A DNA stretch of 64,000 nucleotides from the NCBI RefSeq assembly GCF_003254565.1, contig NZ_QJRI01000175.1:186001-250000 (forward strand), written 5' to 3'. Shown one piece after another: positions 8,557-17,502 of this stretch; position 1 is the stretch's first letter, and every line of letters starts with the position of its first letter. The translations under genes and the position numbers were made by a program. The stretch comes from Flavobacterium nitrogenifigens. GTDB taxonomy: Bacteria; Bacteroidota; Bacteroidia; Flavobacteriales; Flavobacteriaceae. A model generated the notes under the pieces. That model was not told the origin of the DNA. It was given only the letters and a program-made list of their open reading frames with translations, and did no database searches.

Positions 8557-9408
8557 ATGAAAATTACTAAGCCATTTTTGTACTTATTAGTATTGTTGTC
8601 TGCTTTTGTGAGTTTTGCCCAAAGCGGAAAAAAATTAGATAAAATTATAAAAAGAGATTACCAGATAATTGAATGTACGGTTCTAAAAATGTCTGATAAA
8701 ACAGTAGAATATTCACTTCCTGGTGAGACGGTTCAAATCTCGCTAGACGTTTCGCAGATTGCTAGAATTGATTTTGCAAGCGGAAGATCTCAAACCTTTG
8801 ATGTTTCTTCGAGCACAAGCGCTCCAGTTCAGAATGACTCTCAAAATGTAGCAAGTGCAGATATGAAGCACAATACAATAGCGGTATTGCCAGTTCCTTA
8901 TGTAAATGCCGATAATCAGCAAGGTTCTGAAGATATGGCAAAATTTGCTCAAAATGATTTGTACAACAAATTGTTAGATAAATCTTCTAACATTTTTCCG
9001 CTGACAGTTCAGGATTTAAGAACCACAAATAGTTTATTGCATAAAGCAGGAATTGACCACAATAACATTGACGAAACGCCAATAGAAGATCTTGAAAAAA
9101 TACTGGGAGTTGATAATATTGTGGCCGCAAAGGTTTCATACACAATTGGAACAGGTTCTACAGCGACGACTTACAACAGCGGAAATGCGAAAGTGAGCAA
9201 TAATAACAAAAAAGTAACTACAAACGACATTTCTACAACAACAGCAAACAATCAGACGTATTACTACTATACGGTTTATTTTGATATGTATAAAAACACT
9301 GATAAGATTTACTCACAAACTCGTAAACCTTTGTTGGCTGTAAAAGACGGTTGGATGGATTCTATTTCTTATTTATTAAAAAGAAGTCCGATTTACGTGA
9401 AAAAATAA
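8557..9408 (+). CDS. Secreted protein with a CsgG/LpoB-like region, function unknown
   Basis: 283 residues with a clear signal peptide (MKITKPFLYLLVLLSAFVSFAQ). Residues 28-70 (IIECTVLKMSDKTVEYSLPG...VSQIARIDFASG) look like the small beta unit found at the start of many exported Flavobacterium proteins. From about 107 the text NTIAVLPVPYVNADN...DLYNKLL and GVDNIVAAKVSYTIG recalls the CsgG/FlgO/LpoB superfamily, in which a domain with conserved 'IAVLPF' and '...AD.vv.G.v' strands anchors to the outer membrane or activates envelope machines. No lipobox is seen, so it is probably periplasmic. The likeness is by eye only. No obvious operon partner: the upstream gene ends 108 bases before and the next begins 85 bases after. 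Confidence 0.6.
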   Translation: MKITKPFLYLLVLLSAFVSFAQSGKKLDKIIKRDYQIIECTVLKMSDKTVEYSLPGETVQISLDVSQIARIDFASGRSQTFDVSSSTSAPVQNDSQNVASADMKHNTIAVLPVPYVNADNQQGSEDMAKFAQNDLYNKLLDKSSNIFPLTVQDLRTTNSLLHKAGIDHNNIDETPIEDLEKILGVDNIVAAKVSYTIGTGSTATTYNSGNAKVSNNNKKVTTNDISTTTANNQTYYYYTVYFDMYKNTDKIYSQTRKPLLAVKDGWMDSISYLLKRSPIYVKK

Positions 9409-9493
9409 GGAATGTTTTATGAGCGAGAGTTGTTAAGATTATTCGTCACAACTTTGTAACTTTGACCCTTTGCATCTTTGTAACTCAAAAAAA

Positions 9494-10096
9494 ATGTTTC
9501 ACTTACTTGATATTATTGGGACAATGGCGTTTGCAATGTCAGGCGCCTTGACCGCAATGCACAAAAAACTAGATCCGTTTGGGGTTTTTATCATTGCATT
9601 TGTAACTGCCGTTGGAGGCGGAACACTTCGCGATGTCTTGATCGGAAGAACTCCTGTTGGCTGGATGCGCGACATGCAATATGTGTATGTGATCATTTTA
9701 GGATTTTTTCTAGCAATCCTTTTCAGAAAAAGATTCGATAAACTTCGAACCTCGTTGTTTCTATTTGATACAATTGGGCTTGGAGTTTTTACTTTAATAG
9801 GTCTTGAACGCGGACTTATAACGGGTCTGCATCCTGCAATTTGTATAGCATTGGGAACAATGACAGCTTGTTTTGGAGGTGTAATTCGCGATATTTTATG
9901 CAACGAAATTCCAAATGTATTTCGAGAAGAAATCTATGCAACGATTTGTATTTTGGGAGGAATTGTTTTTTTTGGATTAAGAAAGCTAAATTTAAACGAC
10001 GATATTTTATATTTAGTTACTTCTCTTGTGATTATTGTGGTTAGATTAATGGCGGTTAAATATAAATGGCATTTAAAAGCATTTGATCATAAATAG
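9494..10096 (+). CDS. TRIC-type cation channel / UPF0126 (YadS-like) membrane protein
   Basis: 200 residues from the ATG at 9494; an in-frame TTG 24 bases earlier lies inside a low-complexity repeat and is not favoured. The protein is two tandem copies of a three-helix unit. Copy one holds GTMAFAMSGALTAMHKKLDPFG and VTAVGGGTLRDVLIGR; copy two holds TACFGGVIRDILCNEIP. The glycine-rich GGGTLRD and GGVIRD motifs in the two halves are the family signature. Prokaryotic TRIC homologues form trimeric potassium-permeable channels; bacterial UPF0126 members have also been proposed as glycine or small-solute transporters. The next gene begins 2 bases after the stop, so it appears to head the glycan operon, perhaps only by chance adjacency. 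Confidence 0.9.
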   Translation: MFHLLDIIGTMAFAMSGALTAMHKKLDPFGVFIIAFVTAVGGGTLRDVLIGRTPVGWMRDMQYVYVIILGFFLAILFRKRFDKLRTSLFLFDTIGLGVFTLIGLERGLITGLHPAICIALGTMTACFGGVIRDILCNEIPNVFREEIYATICILGGIVFFGLRKLNLNDDILYLVTSLVIIVVRLMAVKYKWHLKAFDHK

Positions 10097-10098
10097 AT

Positions 10099-11046
10099 AT
10101 GGAATATACTATAAGAAAGTACTCTCAAGATGATTATTCAATCTGGAATGATTTTGTGGCCCATTCTAAAAATGCTACATTTTTATTTCATCGCGATTTT
10201 ATGGAATACCACAAAGATCGTTTTGAAGATTTTTCGCTTTTAGTTTTTGAAGATGAAAAATTGCGCGCCATTCTTCCTGCCAATAAAAAAGAAAATACGG
10301 TTTATTCGCATCAAGGACTTACTTATGGCGGATTGATTTATTTGTCAAAAATAAAAGCATCAAAAGTTGAATCCATTATGGATAAGGTTTTGCTTTTTTT
10401 GAAAGAAAATCAAGTAGATGCTTTTTATTATAAACCTATTCCAGATTTTTATTTTTCTGAAGGAAACAAAGAAATTGACTTTTTTTTATTGAAAAGAGGA
10501 GCAGTTTTAGAACGAAAAGAAATGAATCCAGCGGTTAATCTGACGGTTCCTCTAAAAATTTCTAAAAGTAAAATGAAGCATTTTAGAAGAATTGAAAATT
10601 TAGATTTGGATATTTTTGAAGAGGAAAATTTTGATCCTTTTTGGGAAAAAATTCTAGAGCCGAGATTAGCAGAAAAGTTTAATGTAAAACCAGTCCACTC
10701 CAAAGAAGAAATTACGTTTTTGAGATCTAAATTTCCGAAAAATATCAGACAATATTCTGCTTATAGAAATGATGAAATTATAGCTGGAATAACGATTTTT
10801 GAAACCAAAAATGTTGTAAAATCACAATACGGTGCCACTTCAAAAACAGGAGAAGAATTTAGAGCACTAGATTTTTTATTCATTAATCTGATTCATAAAT
10901 ACAAACGAAAAGGGAAGCATTTTTTTGATATGGGAATTGTGGGTGAAGAAAATGAATTAGGCTATAACCAAGGGCTTTTAGCGCAGAAAGAAGAATTAGG
11001 CTGTACTGTTTATAATCAGGATTTTTATAAAATAGAAATAAAGTGA
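10099..11046 (+). CDS. FemAB/GNAT-fold acyltransferase-like protein of the glycan locus
   Basis: 315 residues with no signal peptide or membrane helix. N-terminal YTIRKYSQDDYSIWNDFV and TFLFHRDFMEYHKDRF, then GLTYGGLIYLSK and the C-terminal GEEFRALDFLFINLIHKYK...HFFDMGIVG, match the pattern of FemAB-like GNAT proteins that occur in O-antigen and capsule loci beside FdtB-type aminotransferases. A role in N-acylating an amino sugar or transferring an aminoacyl group is plausible but inferred from context. Its stop overlaps the GTG start of the aminotransferase by 4 bases, so the two are translationally coupled. Confidence 0.75.
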   Translation: MEYTIRKYSQDDYSIWNDFVAHSKNATFLFHRDFMEYHKDRFEDFSLLVFEDEKLRAILPANKKENTVYSHQGLTYGGLIYLSKIKASKVESIMDKVLLFLKENQVDAFYYKPIPDFYFSEGNKEIDFFLLKRGAVLERKEMNPAVNLTVPLKISKSKMKHFRRIENLDLDIFEEENFDPFWEKILEPRLAEKFNVKPVHSKEEITFLRSKFPKNIRQYSAYRNDEIIAGITIFETKNVVKSQYGATSKTGEEFRALDFLFINLIHKYKRKGKHFFDMGIVGEENELGYNQGLLAQKEELGCTVYNQDFYKIEIK

Positions 11047-12185
11047 TACCGTTTTTAGACCTAAAAAAAATTAACAAACCGTATGAAACCGCTTTTCAGG
11101 AAAAACTGAAATTGGTTTTAGAAAACGGTTGGTATATTTTAGGAAAAGAATTGGAAACATTTGAAAAAGCTTTTGCCGAATATTGTCAATCAAAATATTG
11201 TATTGGAGTCGGAAATGGTTTTGATGCATTGGTCCTTATTTTTAAAGGCTATATCGAACTCGGAAAACTCAAAAAAGGCGATGAGGTTATTGTTCCTGCA
11301 AACACCTATATTGCTAGTATTTTAGCCATTTTACAAGCCGATTTAGTTCCGGTTTTAGTTGAGCCAAGATTAGAAACCTATAATATAAATCCAGAATTAA
11401 TTCCCGAAAAAATCACATCAAAAACAAAAGCCATTTTAGCGGTTCATTTGTATGGACAATTAGCCGAAATGGATAAAATAAGTGAAATTGCGAATAATAA
11501 CAATCTTTTAATAATTGAAGATGCGGCGCAATCTCACGGAGCAAAAATAAATAAATCCCAAAATAAAAATTCCAAATTCCAGAATTACGGTGTCACTCTG
11601 AGCGGAGTTGAAGAGTCGCAAAGTGCTTCTGCATTTAGTTTTTACCCAGGAAAAAATTTAGGCTGTCTTGGCGATGGAGGAGCGATTACAACAAATGACG
11701 AACAATTGGCAAAAGTCCTTTTCTCGCTTCGTAATTATGGTTCTGAAAAAAAATATCACAACGAATATATTGGCGTAAATTCAAGACTTGACGAATTGCA
11801 GGCTGGATTTTTGAATCTAAAATTGCCAAATCTCGATTCTGATAATGAAAAGCGAAGAGCGGTTGCAAAACGTTATTTGTCTGAAATTAAAAACAGTAAA
11901 ATTGTATTGCCATTTTGGGATTTCTCCAATAATCACGTTTTTCATTTGTTTGTAGTTCGAGCAGAAAATAGAGAAAAGCTACAAGAGTATTTAGCTCAAA
12001 ACAACATCCAAACGGTAATTCATTACCCAATTCCTCCGCATCAGCAAAAAGCTTTTTCGCAATGGAATAATTTGTCGTTTCCGATAACCGAAAAGATTCA
12101 TAATGAGGTTTTAAGTCTGCCAATGAGTCCAGTTTTGACAGGATCTGAAGTGGATTACATTATTGAAATTTTAAATCAATACTAA
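11043..12185 (+). CDS. DegT/DnrJ/EryC1-family sugar aminotransferase with an extra in-frame segment
   Basis: 380 residues, starting with GTG in a 4-base GTGA overlap with the upstream stop. It belongs to the PLP-dependent nucleotide-sugar aminotransferases (FdtB/QdtB type): VGNGFDAL (57-64), VPANTYIAS (84-92), EDAAQSHGA (159-167), FSFYPGKNLGCLGDGGAI (198-215) with the Schiff-base lysine K204, and RLDELQAG later. With the FdtA-like isomerase at 15276 it probably makes a dTDP-3-amino-3,6-dideoxyhexose. Oddity: between SHGA and FSFYPGK about 30 residues stand where relatives usually have about 16, and the DNA there (11567-11619) reads like interspersed intergenic repeat text. The reading frame is intact, so the enzyme may still work with an enlarged loop just before the catalytic lysine. 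Confidence 0.92.
   Translation: MIPFLDLKKINKPYETAFQEKLKLVLENGWYILGKELETFEKAFAEYCQSKYCIGVGNGFDALVLIFKGYIELGKLKKGDEVIVPANTYIASILAILQADLVPVLVEPRLETYNINPELIPEKITSKTKAILAVHLYGQLAEMDKISEIANNNNLLIIEDAAQSHGAKINKSQNKNSKFQNYGVTLSGVEESQSASAFSFYPGKNLGCLGDGGAITTNDEQLAKVLFSLRNYGSEKKYHNEYIGVNSRLDELQAGFLNLKLPNLDSDNEKRRAVAKRYLSEIKNSKIVLPFWDFSNNHVFHLFVVRAENREKLQEYLAQNNIQTVIHYPIPPHQQKAFSQWNNLSFPITEKIHNEVLSLPMSPVLTGSEVDYIIEILNQY
11567..11619 (+). repeat. Interspersed-repeat text absorbed into the aminotransferase gene
   Basis: Within the coding region, AAATTCCAAATTCC lies within 11571-11581 and is followed by TGTCACTCTGAGCGGAGT and GAAGAGTC up to 11619. The first phrase matches an intergenic dyad at 29586-29601 in this window (AAATTCCAAATTCCA). 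The second resembles the TGTCATCCTGA-type repeat at 25537 and, from memory, a very common Flavobacterium intergenic repeat. It encodes residues of the extra loop (FQNYGVTLSGVEESQ) without shifting the frame. Confidence 0.6.
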
Positions 12186-12186
12186 T

Positions 12187-13461
12187 TTGAATTTTTATAG
12201 AAAAATAATTCAAACGAATTTGTTTAAGATTACTTCTTTAAACAGTTTAAGTGTTGCTTTAAAAATCGGAATTGGATTAATTACTTCAAAAATATTAGCA
12301 GTTTTTGTTGGGCCAAGCGGAATGGCTCTCGTTGGAAATCTTCGTAACTTTTTAACTTCATTGGAAAACATCTCCACTTTAGGTTTTCAAAATGGAATCG
12401 TAAAATATACAGCTGAAAGCGAAAAAAGCAAAATTGAACTTCAAAAAATAGTTTCAACCGTTTTTATTACTTTAATAGGAGTTGCGGTTCTCTTAAGCGT
12501 CATTCTGTTTTGTTCGGCTTCCTATTGGAATGAAAAAATCTTTGGAAATAATACAGAGTATTTAATTGTTTTTAAAGTTTTATCGTTCGCTTTGCCAACT
12601 TATGGACTTTCTGTATTTTTTATTGCTGTAATTAATGGTTTAGGCAAGTTTAAAAAAGTAATCGGAATCAATATCATCGGAAACCTTATTGGTCTTCTGA
12701 CTTCTGTTTTTTTGATTGTAGAGTTCAAGACTACAGGTGCTTTAATGGCAATTATAATCGCGCCAGCATTGCTGTTTTTTATCACCCTTTATTTGGTTCA
12801 AAAAGAGATTCAGATTTTTCAATTTATAAAATTAGATGTCTTCGATTTCAAAGTTTTAAAAAACCTTTCAGCTTATTCTTTAATGACGCTGGTTTCGTCT
12901 GTTTTTGGGCCTTTTGTGTTTCTCGCAATCCGAAACCATATTATTCAGGATTTAGGAATACAAGAAGCTGGATATTGGGAAACCATGACACGTATTTCGA
13001 GCTATTATTTAATGTTTATCAGTGCAATTTTGAGCGTTTATTTTCTGCCAAAATTGTCCAAAGCCCAAAACAATCAGGAAACTAGAAAAGTTTTTTTTCA
13101 GTACTATAAATATATTTTGCCAGTTTTTATACTTGCGCTGGCGATACTTTATTTTATGCGCTTTTTTGTTATTCAATTGCTTTTTACAAAAGAGTTTTTA
13201 CCAGTAACCAATTTGTTTTTTTGGCAGCTTTTTGGAGATGTTTTTAAAGTTTGCGCTTTAATTTTAGGCTACCAATTCTTTGCAAAAAGAAAAACTTTCA
13301 TGTTTATTTTAACCGAATTCTTTTCTTTGTCAGTCTTATATTTTTCTAGTTTGTATTTTATTAAAGAATTCCAAATTGAAGGCGTTGTAGTAGCTTACGC
13401 CTTTGATAATTTAGTTTATCTGTTAGTGTTGGTTTTTTACTTTAGAAAGAGCCTGTTTTAA
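12187..13461 (+). CDS. O-antigen/polysaccharide flippase (Wzx-like, MATE/MOP superfamily)
   Basis: 424 residues with about 12 hydrophobic segments through the whole length. The N-terminal text TSLNSLSVALKIGIGLITSKILAVFVGPSGMALVGNLRNF is typical of Wzx/WzxE-type O-antigen translocases, which flip lipid-linked oligosaccharide repeat units across the inner membrane. The start is TTG one base after the aminotransferase stop; no ATG is available in frame near the N-terminus, so TTG is accepted. Its 3' end overlaps the convergent glycosyltransferase gene by 4 bases, which leaves no room for a terminator between the two. Confidence 0.9.
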   Translation: MNFYRKIIQTNLFKITSLNSLSVALKIGIGLITSKILAVFVGPSGMALVGNLRNFLTSLENISTLGFQNGIVKYTAESEKSKIELQKIVSTVFITLIGVAVLLSVILFCSASYWNEKIFGNNTEYLIVFKVLSFALPTYGLSVFFIAVINGLGKFKKVIGINIIGNLIGLLTSVFLIVEFKTTGALMAIIIAPALLFFITLYLVQKEIQIFQFIKLDVFDFKVLKNLSAYSLMTLVSSVFGPFVFLAIRNHIIQDLGIQEAGYWETMTRISSYYLMFISAILSVYFLPKLSKAQNNQETRKVFFQYYKYILPVFILALAILYFMRFFVIQLLFTKEFLPVTNLFFWQLFGDVFKVCALILGYQFFAKRKTFMFILTEFFSLSVLYFSSLYFIKEFQIEGVVVAYAFDNLVYLLVLVFYFRKSLF

Positions 13462-14342
13462 AATCGAAGTTTTAGTTCAAGAGGTATATATTTTATGAAT
13501 AGCCAAACATCTATTGTTCTAAGCGCTTTTTCCATTTCAAAATGCAGTCTTTTCATTAGCGCCTTATTTTCTTCTTTAGTTTTATTTAAAGCAATTGCTT
13601 TTTTTATAACCAAATAGGAAGAATGGTTTATTTTTCTGGTTCGAGAATTAAACTTTTTGTAAAATTGACTTCCTAGAGAATTGCTTACTTCTCTTTTCTG
13701 AACCAAAATAGAATCAACAAATTCAAAATTATAATTTCTAGAAGCTCTAATCCAAAAGTCAAGATCTTCATAAGCAAGATCTTCGTCGTAACCATTAAGT
13801 TGTTCCAAAACTTCTCTTTTCATCATTGAGGACACGGAACAAATCATGCTGCTTTGGCTTAACATGGCCAAATAAATATCTCCAGATGCAGGTTTTTTTA
13901 ACGCTTTTTTCTCCGCATCAACTTCATAATAATAACGAATATGATTGTTGTTTTCTGAAATTACTTCTGCATTTCCATATACTGCAGCAAGATTTTTTTT
14001 ATTAGAATTTAAGAAAGCATTTACTTGTTTTTCGATACAGTCGTTTAATAAAAAATCATCAGCAGCTAGGTCTATTACATATTCACCTTTTGCAAATTGT
14101 AGCGCTTTATTGAATGTTTTCGTATTCCCTAAATTAGTTTTGCTAGAAATAAACTGAATTGTAGGATGATCTTTAAGCCAGTGCACGATAACTTTTTTAG
14201 AATCATCATTGCTGCAGTCGTCTGCAATGATAAGTTCAACGTTTTGATAGCTTTGGTTTAACACCGAATTCAATGCTTCAACTACAAATTTTTCATGATT
14301 GTAACATAAACAGATAACAGAAACCAATGGTAAGTTTTGCAT
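13458..14342 (-). CDS. Family 2 glycosyltransferase
   Basis: 294 residues with a GT-A fold. VSVICLCYNHEKFVVEALNSVLNQSY at the N-terminus, ELIIADDCSNDDS at 36-48 (nucleotide-binding aspartates), and IDLAADDF at 90-97 as the DxD-like metal-binding motif are all present. The C-terminal third is helical. It would add a sugar from a nucleotide donor during assembly of the surface glycan on the cytoplasmic face; donor and acceptor cannot be deduced. It is convergent with the flippase gene (4-base overlap) and divergent from the next glycosyltransferase, with about 100 bases between. Confidence 0.9.
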   Translation of the reverse strand: MQNLPLVSVICLCYNHEKFVVEALNSVLNQSYQNVELIIADDCSNDDSKKVIVHWLKDHPTIQFISSKTNLGNTKTFNKALQFAKGEYVIDLAADDFLLNDCIEKQVNAFLNSNKKNLAAVYGNAEVISENNNHIRYYYEVDAEKKALKKPASGDIYLAMLSQSSMICSVSSMMKREVLEQLNGYDEDLAYEDLDFWIRASRNYNFEFVDSILVQKREVSNSLGSQFYKKFNSRTRKINHSSYLVIKKAIALNKTKEENKALMKRLHFEMEKALRTIDVWLFIKYIPLELKLRF

Positions 14343-14443
14343 AGAAAAAATTGCTTTTATAGAGCCAAAAATAAAGAATATTATAACGGTTTTATAAAAA
14401 TTAAATGGAAACTACTATTTAGTATTTCTATATTTGTTTAACT

Positions 14444-15289
14444 ATGAAGAATAAATTGGATAACTTTTTTAAAGAGAGTGACATCGAAATTTTAATTTCT
14501 ACAATGAATCAGAATTCATTGGATTTTTTAGTTCCGATGTTTCCATATTCACATTTTTCTAGTTTTTCTATTTTAATTATAAATCAAACTCAAAAAGAGA
14601 AAATCTTAACTTCTGATTATTTTAATGTCAGAGTTATAAATTCCTTTGAAAAAGGATTGGCAAAAAGCCGAAATCTGGCTCTCGAAAATGCTCTTGGAAA
14701 AATTCTTGTCATTGCTGATGATGATGTTGTTTATAAAGAAGGATTTGCAATTAAAATAATTGATGTCTATAATAAATTCCCCAAAGCGGCTGTAATAAAT
14801 TTTGAAGCGGAAAATTTAGATGGAAGTTTAATTAAAAAATACCCTTCAGATTCTAAAGCCAATTTGAATATTTTTGATGTTTTGAATTCAAGTTCAATAG
14901 AAATGACTTTGAATAAAAAGATTATTAATGAATCGAAAGTTTCATTTGATGAAAATTTTGGCTTAGGAGCCGTTTTTGAAATGGGAGAAGAAGCTATTTT
15001 TTTATCTGACCTGAAAGCAAAACAGAAACAGCTTGTTTTTGAACCTCAAATAATTGTAATCCATAAAAACCAGACTTCTTCAGAAAAGAAAAGCATTGAT
15101 GATAAATATTACATACAAGGCGCTTTGTTTTCGAGAATCTTTAAAAAGAAATATCTTTTTTGGCTGTATGTCAAACTCTTTTTTGATTTAAAACAAAACA
15201 ATATTAAATTTAAAAACGTCAAAAGACTTGTGGCAATTGCAAAAAAAGGGCATATAAAATTTGAACAAATCCAGCATGAAAATGAGTAA
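14444..15289 (+). CDS. Glycosyltransferase, GT-A fold, divergent family 2 type
   Basis: 281 residues. The sequence is more diverged than its neighbours, but the order of motifs is that of a GT-A enzyme: IEILISTMNQNSLDFL at the N-terminus, then FEKGLAKSRNLALENALG (68-85), ILVIADDDVVYKEGF (87-101) with a DDD metal-binding triad at 92-94, then GLGAVFEMGEEAIFL near 170-185 as the acceptor-side motif. It is probably part of the same surface-glycan assembly. The 3' end overlaps the ketoisomerase gene, so the pair is expected to be co-translated. Confidence 0.82.
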   Translation: MKNKLDNFFKESDIEILISTMNQNSLDFLVPMFPYSHFSSFSILIINQTQKEKILTSDYFNVRVINSFEKGLAKSRNLALENALGKILVIADDDVVYKEGFAIKIIDVYNKFPKAAVINFEAENLDGSLIKKYPSDSKANLNIFDVLNSSSIEMTLNKKIINESKVSFDENFGLGAVFEMGEEAIFLSDLKAKQKQLVFEPQIIVIHKNQTSSEKKSIDDKYYIQGALFSRIFKKKYLFWLYVKLFFDLKQNNIKFKNVKRLVAIAKKGHIKFEQIQHENE

Positions 15290-15689
15290 TAACGGAGTAC
15301 AAATCATTTCGATTCCTAAAATTGAAGAACGACGAGGAAATTTATCTGTGATAGAAAATGATACAGTTCCTTTTGATATAAAAAGGGTTTATTATTTATA
15401 TGATGTTCCAACGGGATCGGAGCGAGGCGGACATGCGCATAAAGATTTGCAGCAGTTTCTTGTCGCTTTAAGCGGAAGTTTTGATGTGGTTTTAAATGAT
15501 GGGAAAGAAGAAACAATCGTTACTTTAAACAAGCCTTATGAAGGTCTCTTGATTAAATCTGGGATTTGGAGAGAACTTAGAAATTTTTCGTCAGGTTCGA
15601 TTTGTTTGGTTGTAGCTTCGGAAGTATATATTGAAGAGGACTACATTCGGGATTTTGATGAATTTGTAGAATATGTTAATCGTAGATAG
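15276..15689 (+). CDS. FdtA/QdtA-like dTDP-sugar 3,4-ketoisomerase (cupin)
   Basis: 137 residues from the ATG at 15276; a second ATG at 15282 is equally possible, and a TTG at 15261 is disfavoured because it lies deep in the upstream gene. The single cupin domain carries IPKIEERRGNLSVIEN, then VPFDIKRVYYLYDVP, the His-rich GGHAHKDLQQFLVALSG and LLIKSGIWRELRNFS. This is the FdtA family, which isomerises dTDP-4-keto-6-deoxyglucose to the 3-keto sugar that an FdtB/QdtB aminotransferase then aminates; that partner is at 11043. The gene overlaps the upstream glycosyltransferase by 14 bases and the convergent one downstream by 14 bases. Confidence 0.9.
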   Translation: MKMSNNGVQIISIPKIEERRGNLSVIENDTVPFDIKRVYYLYDVPTGSERGGHAHKDLQQFLVALSGSFDVVLNDGKEETIVTLNKPYEGLLIKSGIWRELRNFSSGSICLVVASEVYIEEDYIRDFDEFVEYVNRR

Positions 15690-16611
15690 AAAAATCAAAC
15701 CCAATTCTTTTTAGAGTGTTTTTTGATTTTAAAAATAAGCGCAGAAAAACAGAAGGCATTTTTAATAAAAGCTGAATTTTTAAATTAATATTTTGCGGGT
15801 CAACATCTTTTAGATAAAAACTTGCTTTTTCTTTATTCTCAAAAATATAATAGCGCAGACCATATTCAATTCGGTATAAATCGAGAAAGTTCTTAAGAGA
15901 AGGATTTTCTTTTTCTGAAAGTTTAAATTGTTCAAAATCCATTAACTTCATTGAGTTTACATGATTTTTAGTAACACTATTTGGAATGTCGAAATTGTAA
16001 ATAGCTGTTGTTTTATTGGTGATAGCAACAGGATATTTTATCCCTATTTTAGTCCATAATTCTAAATCCTGGCCATTTGTTACATTTGGTGTAAATCCTT
16101 CAATTTTTTCTAAGATTTCCTTCGGAATTGCCAGAGATGAAGTCCATGTAATTCTAAAAGGTCTGTTTGAGAAAAAATAATCAGAAACAATTCCTCTAAA
16201 AGATTCATTGATTCCATTATAAACAGGAATTTTAAAATGTTTTTTTGAAATTTTGATTTTATGACGAGAACAATAAATGCCACAATCTGGAAAGTCTTGA
16301 AATAAATTAGCTAGTTCCTGTAAATGATCTGGAAGCCAAAAATCGTCTGCATCCATTAATGCAATCAGTTTCCCTTTTGATTTTTCTATTCCGAGATTTC
16401 GTGCAATAGAAACGCCTTGATTTTCTTGATTGTAAACTTGTATTCTGTCATCATTAAAACCACGCACTAAAGCTTCGCCATTGTCAGTCGATCCATCGTT
16501 TATTACAATAATTTCATAATCAGTAAAAGTCTGACTGAGAATACTTTTTATTGTGGTTTCGATATGATTTGCTTTATTGAATAAAGGAATAACAACAGAA
16601 AAGAAAGCCAT
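15676..16611 (-). CDS. Family 2 glycosyltransferase
   Basis: 311 residues with textbook GT2 motifs: VVIPLFNKANHIETTIKSIL at 6-25, EIIVINDGSTDNG at 33-45, SIARNLGIEKSKG at 68-80 and LIALMDADDFW at 82-92, with DADD as the metal-binding motif. A second motif, GQDLELWTKIG near 190, corresponds to the acceptor-binding (E/Q)D.e.w region. It likely transfers a sugar in surface polysaccharide assembly. It lies 6 bases downstream of the next minus-strand glycosyltransferase and overlaps the convergent ketoisomerase gene, so this locus is packed as two convergent blocks. Confidence 0.93.
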   Translation of the reverse strand: MAFFSVVIPLFNKANHIETTIKSILSQTFTDYEIIVINDGSTDNGEALVRGFNDDRIQVYNQENQGVSIARNLGIEKSKGKLIALMDADDFWLPDHLQELANLFQDFPDCGIYCSRHKIKISKKHFKIPVYNGINESFRGIVSDYFFSNRPFRITWTSSLAIPKEILEKIEGFTPNVTNGQDLELWTKIGIKYPVAITNKTTAIYNFDIPNSVTKNHVNSMKLMDFEQFKLSEKENPSLKNFLDLYRIEYGLRYYIFENKEKASFYLKDVDPQNINLKIQLLLKMPSVFLRLFLKSKNTLKRIGFDFSIYD

Positions 16612-16617
16612 AACAAT

Positions 16618-17502
16618 TTATTGTTTTAAATCGCAATAATAACCCAATTTATACAAATCTAATACATATAAATTAGGATTTTTTGAAGTTAAATTATTGA
16701 TTATCTGTTTTTTACTTGCTATGTAAAGTGCTTTAAAAATTCCGTCTAAATGAAGCTTTTCCAAAATTAGATAAACCTTAGTTAGTTTAACGTCTTTAGA
16801 ATCAATTTTTCCAGAAGAAATTAAGTTGCAAAGATTTCTAACAGCCTTTTCGGTTTTGTTGATAAAGTCTATGCTGTTTTCATCATTACAATGAATTAGT
16901 AAGTTTTCAATATGAGTAATAGGAACTGAGTTTAATCGAAGTTTTTTTATAAAAACAAGATCTTCATAACCATATTCGTTAATAAATTCAGGAAAAGGAT
17001 ATTGCAGAAGAATTTCTCTTTTTAAAAGTAGGTTCCATGTAAAAACGAAATCATAATTGTTTTGAAGTCTTTGACTCAAAGATTTAATTTCTCTTTTTCT
17101 GCCATATTTCCACCGAAGTATTTTTTCTTGTGAAGGAATACTATCTGAGTATTTAACACCTCCAAAAATGACATCTGGCGCTTTTGATAACAAATCAATA
17201 TAATTTTTGAGATATGATTTGTTTTCCGGAAAAGCATCGGCTTCCATGATCAAAACATAATCATATTTTGATTTAGAGCATAAAGAGTTGATGTTTCTGC
17301 CTCTTCCTAAATTTTCATTATTAATAGAAAAAAGGCAGTTTTCTAAAGAATTTATTTGATTATTTTCTTCAATAAATTTCGCGCTGGCATCATCCTGAAC
17401 AATGATTTCATATATAATTCCTAAATCATCAGCCTGATGTTTAAGTTCTAAAACAAGTTTAGAAACATCATAATTGTAAACCGGAATTAAAATAGAAAGC
17501 AT
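16618..17502 (-). CDS. Family 2 glycosyltransferase
   Basis: 294 residues. [20 protein letters not shown] at the N-terminus and EIIVQDDASAKFI, then NENLGRGRNINSLC and YVLIMEADAFPENKSYL with the EADA metal-binding motif, mark a GT2 enzyme. FINEYGYEDLVFIKKLRL near 195-212 is the acceptor-site ED motif. The first codon overlaps the last base of ftsE upstream, so the two are in the same transcription unit although their roles look unrelated. It is followed within 6 bases by another glycosyltransferase. Confidence 0.92.
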   Translation of the reverse strand: MLSILIPVYNYDVSKLVLELKHQADDLGIIYEIIVQDDASAKFIEENNQINSLENCLFSINNENLGRGRNINSLCSKSKYDYVLIMEADAFPENKSYLKNYIDLLSKAPDVIFGGVKYSDSIPSQEKILRWKYGRKREIKSLSQRLQNNYDFVFTWNLLLKREILLQYPFPEFINEYGYEDLVFIKKLRLNSVPITHIENLLIHCNDENSIDFINKTEKAVRNLCNLISSGKIDSKDVKLTKVYLILEKLHLDGIFKALYIASKKQIINNLTSKNPNLYVLDLYKLGYYCDLKQ

